A program made the position numbers and the translations under genes. DNA of 64,000 nt, from assembly GCF_040195635.1 (NCBI RefSeq), contig NZ_JBEFTX010000022.1:62001-126000 (forward strand). Direction: 5' to 3'. The notes beneath the pieces are model-generated. The model was not told the DNA's origin and made no database searches. It saw only the letters and a list, made by a program, of their open reading frames with translations. Source of the DNA: Thermasporomyces sp040195635. Its GTDB lineage: Bacteria; Actinomycetota; Actinomycetes; Propionibacteriales; Actinopolymorphaceae. Below, piece by piece: positions 16,769 to 25,592 of this stretch. Every line of letters starts with the position of its first letter. Position 1 is the first letter of the stretch.

Positions 16769-17188
16769 ATGATTCGTGGACGCATCATCGCCGAGAGCCT
16801 CAAGACCGGCGCGGACATCCAGATGAAGGAGCTCAGGCTTGTCCGCCTCGGCCGCCACGACGTCTCCACATCGACCCTGCCGGCAGACGAACGCTCCGAC
16901 CGCGCCGACCAACTCGGCGTGGTCGCCGACCAACCCACCAACTGGACGTTCGTCGACCTCGAAGGCCCGAACTCCCTCGCCGACGATCTTGCTCAGTCCC
17001 TCGCCGATGCCCTCCAACCAGCCCTTGGGTGGTGGGCAGACTTCACCATCGATGACACCGAGCACGTGGTCGTCTTCTCCGGACGGTCCTTTCGCTATTC
17101 CATCGGAGACGAAGCAAGCCGGGCAGAAGCAGTCGCCTGGGGCCGCTCCACCGGAACACCCGAACATCAACTCGACTGGGGCCCATAA
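16769..17188 (+). CDS. Hypothetical acidic protein (139 aa)
   Basis: The gene is divergent from the four-gene operon. The protein begins MIRGRIIAESLKTGADIQM and ends with an aromatic segment WWADFTIDDTEHVVVFSGR and a short C-terminal EHQLDWGP. It lacks a signal peptide or membrane helix. The acidic single-domain build resembles orphan immunity-type proteins of actinomycetes, but this is only an impression. The ATG at 16769 is used because the sequence upstream is repeat-like shadow. Confidence 0.62.
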   Translation: MIRGRIIAESLKTGADIQMKELRLVRLGRHDVSTSTLPADERSDRADQLGVVADQPTNWTFVDLEGPNSLADDLAQSLADALQPALGWWADFTIDDTEHVVVFSGRSFRYSIGDEASRAEAVAWGRSTGTPEHQLDWGP

Positions 17189-17442
17189 CAACCCGCCACA
17201 ACCCGGTGCAGCGGCGTCACGCCATGGTCGACCGCGACGTCGACCACCAGGGTGGCGGACCGACTCTGATCTTGTCCGGTGAGGGATATCCGCTTCCGTA
17301 CGCCCGGCAAGGGTTCCTGGCGGACACACGGCGTCATGTACCAGGGTGCCAACGTTCCGCCTGCCGGTCGACGGCGAGGGACACGCGAACGTCCTGGGCG
17401 TCTCGAGCCTGCACCCGTGGTCGAGTGCCCTACGGTGATGCC

Positions 17443-17868
17443 ATGGGACTGCGCATCGGTGCCTTGGTCGTCGACTCACAAGATCCCGGGCCACTGGCCA
17501 GGTTCTGGGCAGAGGCACTGGGTTGGGTGATCAGCCAAGCCGAAGATCCTGAGTGGGTCGTCGAGCCACCCGAAGGTAGTCGCGAAGACTGCGTGGTGGC
17601 CGACCTCTTGTTCATCAAGGTGCCTGAGCCCAAGACGGGAAAAAATCGCCTGCATCTCGACCTGCGACCGGAGGATCAGTCCGCAGAAGTTGCCCGCCTG
17701 GAAGGGCTGGGAGCTACCTGCGTCGATGTTGGCCAAGGCAACAACCAGACCTGGGTCGTGATGGCCGATCCGGAAGGCAACGAGTTCTGCGTACAACCCG
17801 CTCATCCGCCGCAGCTCCGAACACAGTGGCTACAGCGGTACGAGGCCTACCAGCCGGTTCACACCTGA
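17443..17868 (+). CDS. VOC-family protein
   Basis: The 141-residue protein has the short actinomycete VOC pattern: LVVDSQDPGPLARFWAEALG, DLLFIKVPEPKTGKNRLHLD (with the metal-type His) and WVVMADPEGNEFCVQP. It belongs to the group often annotated glyoxalase-like domain, with no known substrate. Start: ATG 17443, immediately before the first beta strand. Confidence 0.87.
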   Translation: MGLRIGALVVDSQDPGPLARFWAEALGWVISQAEDPEWVVEPPEGSREDCVVADLLFIKVPEPKTGKNRLHLDLRPEDQSAEVARLEGLGATCVDVGQGNNQTWVVMADPEGNEFCVQPAHPPQLRTQWLQRYEAYQPVHT

Positions 17869-18161
17869 ACGTGATGGCCCAGATGGCCGGCGACAAGCGG
17901 CGTCGCTACGCGGCGCTGTCGGCGTGCGATGTGCGGCAACTGGCGAGCACCGGCATCAGGCATCCGAACGCGAGAGGTTCGCCAAACGAGCAGCGTCCTG
18001 CAATGCCTGATCGCGGGTGTCGTAGCCCGCTGTCATGATGCTGCCATGCGCAGGACCAACAACGAGAAGATCCTGATCACGTCGCCGGACCCCAAGGCCG
18101 CCGCGGGGACGGCACCACCGACTGGCAAGGCGTCGGTTGCGGGGCTGCAAGCTGGTCCAGG

Positions 18162-18800
18162 GTGTGTGACATCGTGGTAGACCTCAGCGAACTGGCGACG
18201 GAGGAGCGGCGCGACCTAGCCGACTTCCTTGACACCCTCACGGAGGAAGAGTGGGAGCAGCCGTCGCTGTGCCCAGGGTGGTCCGTGCGCGACGTGGTGG
18301 GCCACATTCCGAGCTACGACGCGCTCGGTTGGCCCGCGGTGCTGGCCCTGTTCGCCCGCTCGGGGTTCTCGCTGGGCCGCTGCAACCAAGTCGGCGTCAA
18401 CGAGAGCCGCCGGCTCCGCACGGAGGAACTGGTGGCCAGGCTGCGTGCGCATGCCGTCCCTCGGGGCATCACTGCGATGTTTGGCTGCGCCATCGCCCTT
18501 ACCGACGGGGTGATCCATCACCAGGACATCCGCCGAGCACTCGGCCATCCACGGACGGTGCCCCAAGAGCGACTGGTCGCCGCTTTGGAGTTCGCACCCC
18601 GCGCGCGTGCGCTGCCGGCACCTGCGAACGTCCGCGGGCTCCGGGTGGTCGCGACTGACGTCAACTGGACTCACGGGACCGGCCCCGAGGTGCGCGGCCC
18701 GGGTGAGGCCCTGCTCGTCGCCCTCGCGGGTCGGCCGCAAGCCCTGGCGGACCTCGAAGGCCCCGGTCTCGACGCCCTGGCAGCAAGGCTGCGCCGGTGA
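18162..18800 (+). CDS. Maleylpyruvate isomerase-family, mycothiol-dependent enzyme (DinB fold)
   Basis: The 212-residue protein has the N-terminal signature TLTEEEWEQPSLCPGWSVRD and VVGHI. The second metal-site block is TDGVIHHQDIRRALG, matching the TIGR03083/MDMPI_N family of DinB-fold, mycothiol-dependent enzymes. These act as thiol transferases or isomerases in actinomycetes. GTG 18162 is taken as the start; GTG 18174 is an alternative. It stands alone. Confidence 0.84.
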   Translation: MCDIVVDLSELATEERRDLADFLDTLTEEEWEQPSLCPGWSVRDVVGHIPSYDALGWPAVLALFARSGFSLGRCNQVGVNESRRLRTEELVARLRAHAVPRGITAMFGCAIALTDGVIHHQDIRRALGHPRTVPQERLVAALEFAPRARALPAPANVRGLRVVATDVNWTHGTGPEVRGPGEALLVALAGRPQALADLEGPGLDALAARLRR

Positions 18801-19133
18801 CCCGCAGGTGTCAGGTCTCTGCCACCTCGAACGAGTGGACGAGGCTGCGTCGCGGCGGCTCTGCGGAGTGGTCCTCCGATGGGCGATCCCTTTCCGTACG
18901 CCCGGCCAGCGTTCCCCCTACCTGACAGTGCCGGGCGGAAAACGGAGAAGACGCCGGAACCGCGCGGTGGATGGAGCGTTGAACGGTGATCAACCGCATT
19001 CGCCATCACCTTCGGTGACCGCTGGCCGGTGACCGAGACCTACTAACACCAACCGCCGGAAATACCGTTCGTGTTAGGGACCGCGACGCGTTCCTCCAAG
19101 CAGCGTTGGACAAGCTTTAACGCGGGCAGCTGG
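18801..19133. other. Intergenic stretch, nothing recognised
   Basis: No motif, RNA or repeat is visible between the convergent genes. Open frames here are compositional shadows. Confidence 0.4.
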
Positions 19134-19484
19134 TCAGGGGAGGAACTTGGAGAGGGTTTCGGGGTCTCGGGCGACGGCGGTAGTGGAGTCGTCTGCGGTG
19201 ATGATGGGGCGTTGGATGAGGATAGGGTGGGCGACCATCGCTTCGATCCAGGTCTCGCGGTGTGCGGTGTCGCGGGGGACGTCACGGAGAGGTTTGGCGT
19301 CGGGTTCGTTGTGGCGGACGAGGTCCCATGGCTCGAGGTTCAGGCGGGACAGGACATCGGTCAGCTCGGCCGCGGTGGGCGGGTCGTCGAGGTAGCGTCG
19401 GACTTTGTAGGCGACCCCGGCCTCGTCGAGGGCCTTGGTGGCGGTGCGGCACTTGGAACAGGCCGGGTTGATCCAGATCTCCAC
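19134..19484 (-). CDS. ArsC/Spx-family thioredoxin-fold reductase
   Basis: The 116-residue protein starts with NPACSKCRTATKALDEAG, placing the redox Cys9 and Cys12 in a CxxC context. It has Arg92 in IQRPII, the residues of glutathione/glutaredoxin-type arsenate reductases. LDDPPTAAELTDVLSRL is the typical second element. Such proteins reduce arsenate or act as thiol oxidoreductases; no arsenic resistance genes are nearby, so arsenate as the substrate is not shown. GTG start at 19482-19484 with GGAGGA eight bases upstream. Confidence 0.9.
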   Translation of the reverse strand: MEIWINPACSKCRTATKALDEAGVAYKVRRYLDDPPTAAELTDVLSRLNLEPWDLVRHNEPDAKPLRDVPRDTAHRETWIEAMVAHPILIQRPIITADDSTTAVARDPETLSKFLP

Positions 19485-20422
19485 AGGTGAGTTCCTCCAG
19501 GTCAGCAGTGGTCTCGGTCGGCTGTTAGAGCATCAGTAGCAGCAACACCACGTGAACCGCCAGCGCGGCGCCGTACGACCACGTGCAGCAGACCAGTCAA
19601 TGATCCGGATGACGTGACCGCCACCGATCAGCTCTGCGCACGGCGGTAGTACGGCTGTTCGACCTCGGTGGGCCGACGACCCTCGTCAAACAGAAGGTCA
19701 CTGAGTCACCGCGGGTGAAGCACTTAGCTACGAGGTCGTCACGGAGGAGGCCCGCGGCGGTCCCGCGGCGGAACGCCAGCCGCCCGGCGGACGAGACCTG
19801 GGCGGCTGCCAGAAAACTTCGTCGCGTATTTGCCGCAGACAGCCGCTGAGAGGCGTTGACGGCCAGACGTGGCCGGACAAGACCAACATCCGTCGCGGCC
19901 GCGGCGACCACGTTCGGGTTCGCACCCCGCACCGATGTGCGCCGTGACGCGGCACGACCCTAAGTCGCCAATGTCCGGGCTCGTCAACGATCTATGTTCG
20001 CGGCACTACCGACCTACGCATTACGAGTCCGTTCTCGCACGCCGAGCGACGGGCTTCCCAGCCGCGTCTGAGCGCGGGTTGTGCGTGGCAATCGTTGGCT
20101 AGTAAGGGCCTCTTAGTGGATGTTCGGAGGCACCACGGGGGCACGCCAGGGCGTTCACCCTGTCGCAAGCCTGAAATGCGTGGGTCAGTCAGATCGCGGC
20201 TTGACACACTGCCTACTAGTCCCAGGCTGGCGCCAACCCTCCTGGCGCGGCTAGGCCAGTCCCGACCACTACTCGGACGATCCTGACCAACGACCTCGAC
20301 CCCGCCCGCGCCCAGGAAAGCTCCTTGTGGCCACGCTCATATCTACGTATGTTGCCTTTCGGTCTTCTGGGCACGGCCGGCCGGACAACTGAGCAATGGC
20401 CCGGGAGATGGAGAGAGGTGCC
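19485..20422. other. Long intergenic stretch upstream of an ABC exporter
   Basis: No gene is convincing in these 938 bases. The longest plus-strand frame (ending at 20102) has no family features, and I looked for and did not find a leader-peptide-like precursor gene. The end of the stretch carries the exporter promoter and the purine-rich GAGAGAGG site. Confidence 0.4.
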
Positions 20423-22429
20423 GTGCTGATGTGGACCGCGCTGTCCAAGACGACCGGGCGGTATCTCCTGCATGCGCGGTTGCTCTGGCGCTCCGCGCCC
20501 GGACTCTCGATGCTGTGTCTGCTCGTCACCACCGCGTCGGCAGTTGCGGGCACCGCGGCACTGGTGACGACGGGACAGCTGATCGGATCGCTGCCTGCTC
20601 TGGTCCGCGACGGCGCGGGATCGGCAGCCGTCGACCGGACGTGGTTCTGGTTGGCCGCGACCACGGTGGCCTTCTCGGCAGGGCCGCTGCTGTCGGCGGT
20701 TGCTGCCGCGCTCACCCCTGCGGTGTCGGCCCGCTACCTGGCCACGACGTACGACATGCTGCTCGAGGTCGGCACCCATCCGTACGGCATCGAAGGTTTC
20801 GACGATCGGAAACTGACCGGGCGGTTGGACGGGCTGCGGCAGACGATGCAGGAGTGGACGTTCGTCTCCGGCGTCGACAGCACCTGGATCGTTGTCGGAC
20901 ACCGCCTGGGTGGAGTCGGCGCACTGGTAGTGGTGTGCACCTGGACGTGGTGGGTCGGCGTCATCCTCATGCTCGGCATGCTCGTGCTGTCGAAGGTCTT
21001 CACCACCTGGATCGACACCCTGTTCGACGAGCTTCTCGAGGTGACGGGCAACGCTCGCCGGGAGGCAACCTACGTTCGGCGGCTACTGACGAGCAGTGAG
21101 ACCGGCAAGGAGGTCCGACTGTTCGGCCTTGGCGGCTGGCTGATCGACCGGTTCCGTACCACCTGGTTTGCCGCGATGACGCTGGTCTGGCGCCATCGCG
21201 GCCAGACGCTGCGGCCGATCATGGCGGTGCTGGCGCTGTCGTTCGTCCTCAACATCGGCGCGTTCGCGCTGCTGGCCCGGGATGCGCTCACCGGTGCCGT
21301 CTCGCTCGGGGTGCTGGCGACGTTGGTGCAGGCGCTGTTCGGGCTGGAGGCGTTCGGGCCGATGGGTGACCCACAGTCCGAACTCGCTCGGAACACCTCC
21401 GCGTCGGCGGAGCTGGTCGCAATGCGCCGCACCGTCGGACTTCCTGCCCTGCCCGGTCGTCGTCAGGTGCCCACCGTCGACGTGCCGGCCACCGACGTAC
21501 AGGCCACCGACGTATCGGCCGTCGTGGAGGCGGCGGCTGGCGCGCGGAGACCCGCCGCGGAGCTGGCCGCCGTCACCGCGCCCGCGTCGGCGGCGGTCGT
21601 CCGGGACCGCGCCAAGCCCGCGGCGGCCACGGTCGAGCTGGTGGACGTGACCTTCACGTACCCGACCCGAGACGCGCCGGCCTTCCGCGATCTGACACTA
21701 CGGATCCCCGCTGGGCAGTCGGTCGGAATCGTCGGCGTGAACGGCGCCGGCAAGTCCACCCTCATCAAGCTGCTGTGCGGGCTCTACCCGCCAGACCACG
21801 GAAGCGTACGCATCGACAGCAGCGACCCGGCGGTCGAACCCCTCGCCCGGCGTCGCGTCGCGGTCATCTTCCAGGACTTCGTTCGCTACCACCTGCCGCT
21901 GCGGGACAACGTCGGTTTCGGGGCCCGAGCGCTGCTGCATGACGAGGTTGCCCTGAAGCAGGCGCTCGCCGATGCCGGAGCCGTCGGTCTCCTCGACTCC
22001 CTGGAGCATGGCTGGGAGACCGTGCTGTCTCCGGAGTACGCCGACGGGACGGACCTGTCCGGCGGGCAGTGGCAGCGGGTGGCACTCGCCCGGGCGTTCG
22101 CGTCACTCGCGGCAGGTGCCGGTGTGCTGGTGCTCGACGAGCCGACCGCGTCGCTGGACGTCAGGGCGGAGGCCGCGCTGTTCGACCGGTTCCTGGAGGT
22201 GACGCGCGGCATGACGACGTTACTGGTGAGCCACCGGCTTTCGTCCGTACGCCATGCGGAGCGGATCGTCGTCATCGGCGCGGCCGACGGTGACCGCGGA
22301 GCGATCGTGGAGGACGGTTCCCATGAGGAGTTGATGGCCACCGGTGGTGCGTACGCCCAGATGTTCACCTTGCAGGCCAGCCGGTTCGCCGCGGCGGGTA
22401 GCGATGCTGTGCCGGGGGCCGCCGGATGA
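20423..22429 (+). CDS. ABC exporter half-transporter 1 (permease-ATPase fusion)
   Basis: The protein of about 668 residues has an exporter-type transmembrane domain in its first 330 residues. A Pro/Ala/Val-rich linker (about 340-400) follows, then an ATPase with Walker A GVNGAGKST, signature LSGGQWQRVALARA, Walker B VLVLDEPTAS and switch His in VSHRLSS. The Q-loop FQDFVRYHLPLRDNV is typical of an actinomycete heterodimeric exporter group that often exports peptides or antibiotics. The start may be GTG 20423 or ATG 20429; GAGAGAGG lies just upstream. Its last codons overlap the start of the second half-transporter (ATGA), so the two form a heterodimer in the membrane. Confidence 0.9.
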   Translation: MLMWTALSKTTGRYLLHARLLWRSAPGLSMLCLLVTTASAVAGTAALVTTGQLIGSLPALVRDGAGSAAVDRTWFWLAATTVAFSAGPLLSAVAAALTPAVSARYLATTYDMLLEVGTHPYGIEGFDDRKLTGRLDGLRQTMQEWTFVSGVDSTWIVVGHRLGGVGALVVVCTWTWWVGVILMLGMLVLSKVFTTWIDTLFDELLEVTGNARREATYVRRLLTSSETGKEVRLFGLGGWLIDRFRTTWFAAMTLVWRHRGQTLRPIMAVLALSFVLNIGAFALLARDALTGAVSLGVLATLVQALFGLEAFGPMGDPQSELARNTSASAELVAMRRTVGLPALPGRRQVPTVDVPATDVQATDVSAVVEAAAGARRPAAELAAVTAPASAAVVRDRAKPAAATVELVDVTFTYPTRDAPAFRDLTLRIPAGQSVGIVGVNGAGKSTLIKLLCGLYPPDHGSVRIDSSDPAVEPLARRRVAVIFQDFVRYHLPLRDNVGFGARALLHDEVALKQALADAGAVGLLDSLEHGWETVLSPEYADGTDLSGGQWQRVALARAFASLAAGAGVLVLDEPTASLDVRAEAALFDRFLEVTRGMTTLLVSHRLSSVRHAERIVVIGAADGDRGAIVEDGSHEELMATGGAYAQMFTLQASRFAAAGSDAVPGAAG

Positions 22430-24216
22430 GCGCGCTGCGAAAGACCCTCACGTCGATGTGGCTGGTGCTGTCGATGGCCGTACGCGTCAGTCCGCGGGAG
22501 ACGGCCGTGGCATTCCTGGAGACGCTGAGCAACGGGTTGCAGGCGTTGCACCCGCTGTTTCTGACCTGGTTCGTCGTCGGCGCCGCTACCCAGGACGTCG
22601 GCCGGATGATCGCCGCGACGGCTGCGTTCGGCGGTGTCACGAGCATCACGGTCATGCTGATGCTCGCGGGCAACACCGCGCGGATCAACCAGCGGGAACG
22701 CGTCGGTTTCGCGTTCGACTGTGAGATCGCGCGGATGACGGCGGCCATCCCGACTCTGGACCACCTGGAGTCGCCACGTTACCTCGACGAGCTCCGGGCG
22801 CTTCGTGATCAGCAGGGAGCCCTGGGCAACGCCCTGAACAGCGTGCTCAACACCCTGCGGAGTCTGGTGTTCATCGGCGGCACCATCGTCCTCGCGTCGA
22901 CCGCGGACTGGCGGCTGCTCCTCCTCGCCGTCGCCGGACTCCCCAACCTGCTCACCACCACGTGGTCGGTCCGTTGGCAGGCTAGCGCCGAGAAGCAGTC
23001 CGCCGAGCCAAGCCGACTCACCACCCACCTGGTCGATCTCGGCACCACGTCGGCCGGCGCGGCCGAGATCCGGGTCTTCGATCTACGCGAGCCGATCCAC
23101 CAGCGACTGCGCGCGGCAGTCGGTGCCTGGCGAGCGCCGATGACCAACCTTGGCCAGAAGAACGCCGCCGCCCAGGCGGTCAACACCGTCATCTTCTACG
23201 CAGCGGTAGCCGCCGTGCTCGGGTGGATGCTGCGCGACCTGGGGACTGGCCAGCTCAGCGTCGACGCCATGATCCTCGCGGTCATGCTCGTCGGACGGTT
23301 GCAGAACGTCGGCGACCAGCTGCAATGGTCGGTCAGGATGATCAGCCATACGGTGCGTACCACCAACCGCTTCGTCTGGCTTCGGGACTACTACAACCGC
23401 GTGGCCGCCGAGCACCACGGGACCAAGCCACCGCCCGCGCGGCTGGTCTCCGGGATCCGGACGGAGAACCTGGCCTACCACTACCCCGAGTCCGAGGCCA
23501 CCGCCCTCGACGGTGTCTCACTCGACCTCCCCGCCGGCGCGGTCGTCGCCCTGGTCGGTGAGAACGGCGCCGGCAAGTCCACGCTCGTCAAACTGCTGAC
23601 TGGGATGTACCGGCCCACCGCCGGCCGCATCCTCATCGACGGGACCGACCTCAACACGATTGATTTCGCCGCGTGGCGTGAGCGTGCCTCGGGAGCGTTC
23701 CAGGACTACGCGAGGTTCGAGTTCCCTGCCCTCGAGACCGTCGGCGTGGGGGACTTGTCCTACGTACGCGACCACGATCGAGTGCACACCGCCTTGCGGG
23801 CCAGCGCCAGCGAGGATCTCCTGGCCGCGTTGCCCGACGGCCTCGCCACTCGGTTGGGAACCACCTGGCCGGACGGGGTGGACCTGTCGGGCGGACAATG
23901 GCAGCGGCTGGCTATCGCTCGAGGCATGATGCGCCAGCATCCGCTGCTCCTGGTCCTGGACGAGCCCACCGCCGCCCTCGATCCGGCGACCGAGCACGCG
24001 TTGTTCGAACGTTACGCCGCAGCCGCACGGCAGGCAGGCGGCCGCGGAGCGGTCACTCTCCTTGTCACGCACCGGTTCTCCACCGTCGCGGCCGCCGACC
24101 TGGTCGTCGTACTCCGGCACGGACGGGTGTCGGAGATGGGCACCCACGCCGAGCTGATGTCGGCCGACGGGCACTATGCCGAGCTCTACCGTCTCCAAGC
24201 ACGCGGCTATCAGTGA
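22426..24216 (+). CDS. ABC exporter half-transporter 2 (permease-ATPase fusion)
   Basis: The 596-residue partner of the preceding gene has six predicted membrane helices in residues 15-310 and an ATPase with Walker A GENGAGKST, Q-loop FQDYARFE, signature LSGGQWQRLAIARG, Walker B LLVLDEPTAA and switch VTHRFST. Both halves keep complete catalytic motifs. The overlapping ATGA start indicates translational coupling and one-to-one synthesis. Substrate unknown; no biosynthetic or precursor gene is adjacent on either side. Confidence 0.92.
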   Translation: MSALRKTLTSMWLVLSMAVRVSPRETAVAFLETLSNGLQALHPLFLTWFVVGAATQDVGRMIAATAAFGGVTSITVMLMLAGNTARINQRERVGFAFDCEIARMTAAIPTLDHLESPRYLDELRALRDQQGALGNALNSVLNTLRSLVFIGGTIVLASTADWRLLLLAVAGLPNLLTTTWSVRWQASAEKQSAEPSRLTTHLVDLGTTSAGAAEIRVFDLREPIHQRLRAAVGAWRAPMTNLGQKNAAAQAVNTVIFYAAVAAVLGWMLRDLGTGQLSVDAMILAVMLVGRLQNVGDQLQWSVRMISHTVRTTNRFVWLRDYYNRVAAEHHGTKPPPARLVSGIRTENLAYHYPESEATALDGVSLDLPAGAVVALVGENGAGKSTLVKLLTGMYRPTAGRILIDGTDLNTIDFAAWRERASGAFQDYARFEFPALETVGVGDLSYVRDHDRVHTALRASASEDLLAALPDGLATRLGTTWPDGVDLSGGQWQRLAIARGMMRQHPLLLVLDEPTAALDPATEHALFERYAAAARQAGGRGAVTLLVTHRFSTVAAADLVVVLRHGRVSEMGTHAELMSADGHYAELYRLQARGYQ

Positions 24217-24550
24217 CGCCGAGAGCACATCGACGCTGGGCGCATGCGTACCTCCGGTGCCGACTTCGTAGCCTGGTGCCCATGATGAAGCTGCCGCCTA
24301 CGCCCACACGACCCTCTGCGACGCGTGCCCATGCGTCACGGATGCGTCACGTAACTCGCGATTTCGCGCGTTCACGAGCGCACGAGCCTTGCAGGACAAC
24401 GACTTTTAGGGCTGAGGCGACCGGCCGAGCGAAACGCGGCGTGACGCCCATCATGTCGCCCGGACGGTGGTAGAGACTCCTTCCCCCAAGATCGCCTACG
24501 GGGAAGTCCGTCTGTTCACGTACGAGTGAGGCAGGCCAAGGGGCTGAAGC
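24217..24550. other. Intergenic stretch, nothing recognised
   Basis: No gene, repeat or clear stem-loop between the exporter and the next gene. Confidence 0.35.
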
Positions 24551-25456
24551 ATGACGACTGCGCTTCGAATTCCGGATCGGTTGGCGCACATCGTCGTCTC
24601 GGCGTTCGGCGATGTCGGACGCAACTGGCTGGCGCGACTACCGAGTCTGGTCACTGACGCGGCGAGTGCCTGGCAGCTGCAGGTGGGCGCCCCGTTCGAG
24701 CCGGGCGGCAACGTCGGGTGGGTTGCTCCCGTACGTCGAGCGGACGGCAGCGACGCGGTGTTGAAGGTGGAGTGTCCGGGTCACCGCAACCCCTGGGCGG
24801 CAAAGGGCCTGCAACACTGGGCTGGTCGCGGAGCGGCGCGACTTTTCGACTCCGACGAGGCGAGCCAGGTCTTGCTGCTCGAGCGGTGCGTGCCCGGCAC
24901 GAACGGTGATGACCTCGACGTCGCGACCGGGAACGTGGCCGTTGCGTCGGTACTCGCCGAGCTCCACGCAGTCGAGCCTCCTGCAGACGACGAGTTCGAG
25001 CCACTCGCGATGTTGGTGGAGCGCTCCCGCGAGACGATGTGGCACTGGTTCGATCGGTTTGAGCGGCCCGTGGATCGAGGCGTCGTCGCGCAGGCGGACG
25101 AGCTGTTCACGTCCCTGACCTCATCTTCTACGGACACGGTGCTGCTCCACGGCGATCTCGGGCCGAGCAACGTGGTGCTCTCGGAGCGTGGATGGTTGGC
25201 GATCGATCCGTATCCGGTGCTGGGTGATCGCGCGTTTGACGTGGGGCACTCTCTGTCGCGGTGTGACCTGCGGGACGCGCGGGAGCAGGTCGTCTTCTTT
25301 GCCGATCGTCTGGATCTTGATGCGCGACGCATCGCGGGCTGGACGTTCGCGTGCTGTGTGGAGCTCGCGCTGGAGTGCAGGTCGGTCGGAGACGCGAGGG
25401 GATTCCGCGAATCACTCGACCGTGCGGAACAGCTCTCATCGCAGCGCCTGGTGTAG
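24551..25456 (+). CDS. Aminoglycoside/streptomycin 6-phosphotransferase-like kinase
   Basis: The 301-residue protein has the layout of the APH(6)/streptomycin-6-kinase group: an N-terminal ATP-lobe with DAVLKVECPGH, the hinge segment VLLLERCVPG, the Brenner-type catalytic loop HGDLGPSNVV (about residues 200-209) and the metal-binding IDPYPVLGD. Such enzymes phosphorylate streptomycin, but many actinomycete homologues have other small-molecule substrates. ATG 24551 is preceded by a GGGG purine run. The gene is monocistronic. Confidence 0.84.
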   Translation: MTTALRIPDRLAHIVVSAFGDVGRNWLARLPSLVTDAASAWQLQVGAPFEPGGNVGWVAPVRRADGSDAVLKVECPGHRNPWAAKGLQHWAGRGAARLFDSDEASQVLLLERCVPGTNGDDLDVATGNVAVASVLAELHAVEPPADDEFEPLAMLVERSRETMWHWFDRFERPVDRGVVAQADELFTSLTSSSTDTVLLHGDLGPSNVVLSERGWLAIDPYPVLGDRAFDVGHSLSRCDLRDAREQVVFFADRLDLDARRIAGWTFACCVELALECRSVGDARGFRESLDRAEQLSSQRLV

Positions 25457-25592
25457 CAAGGCTCAGGGATCTAGAAAGGGTGGCGTCTCGCTCGGGCAGA
25501 TGGCGACCCGCCTAGCACGTTGGCGGGCAGCATCATCGTGACCATGCCGCATTCACTTGCGTCTTGGACGCGACTCGAGGAGCTACAGCCCT

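Noticed and set aside
17956..18150. Minus-strand 64-codon open frame ending in TAGYDTRDQALQDAARLANL
   Set aside because: The last part looks plausible but there is no ribosome-binding site or neighbour support; too weak to list.
19869..20102. Possible precursor peptide gene upstream of the ABC exporter
   Set aside because: The frame lacks a leader/core organisation, Cys/Ser/Thr-rich core or a ribosome-binding site.
24551..25456. Streptomycin resistance as a definite role
   Set aside because: Many actinomycete homologues in this family have other or unknown substrates; only the fold is supported.
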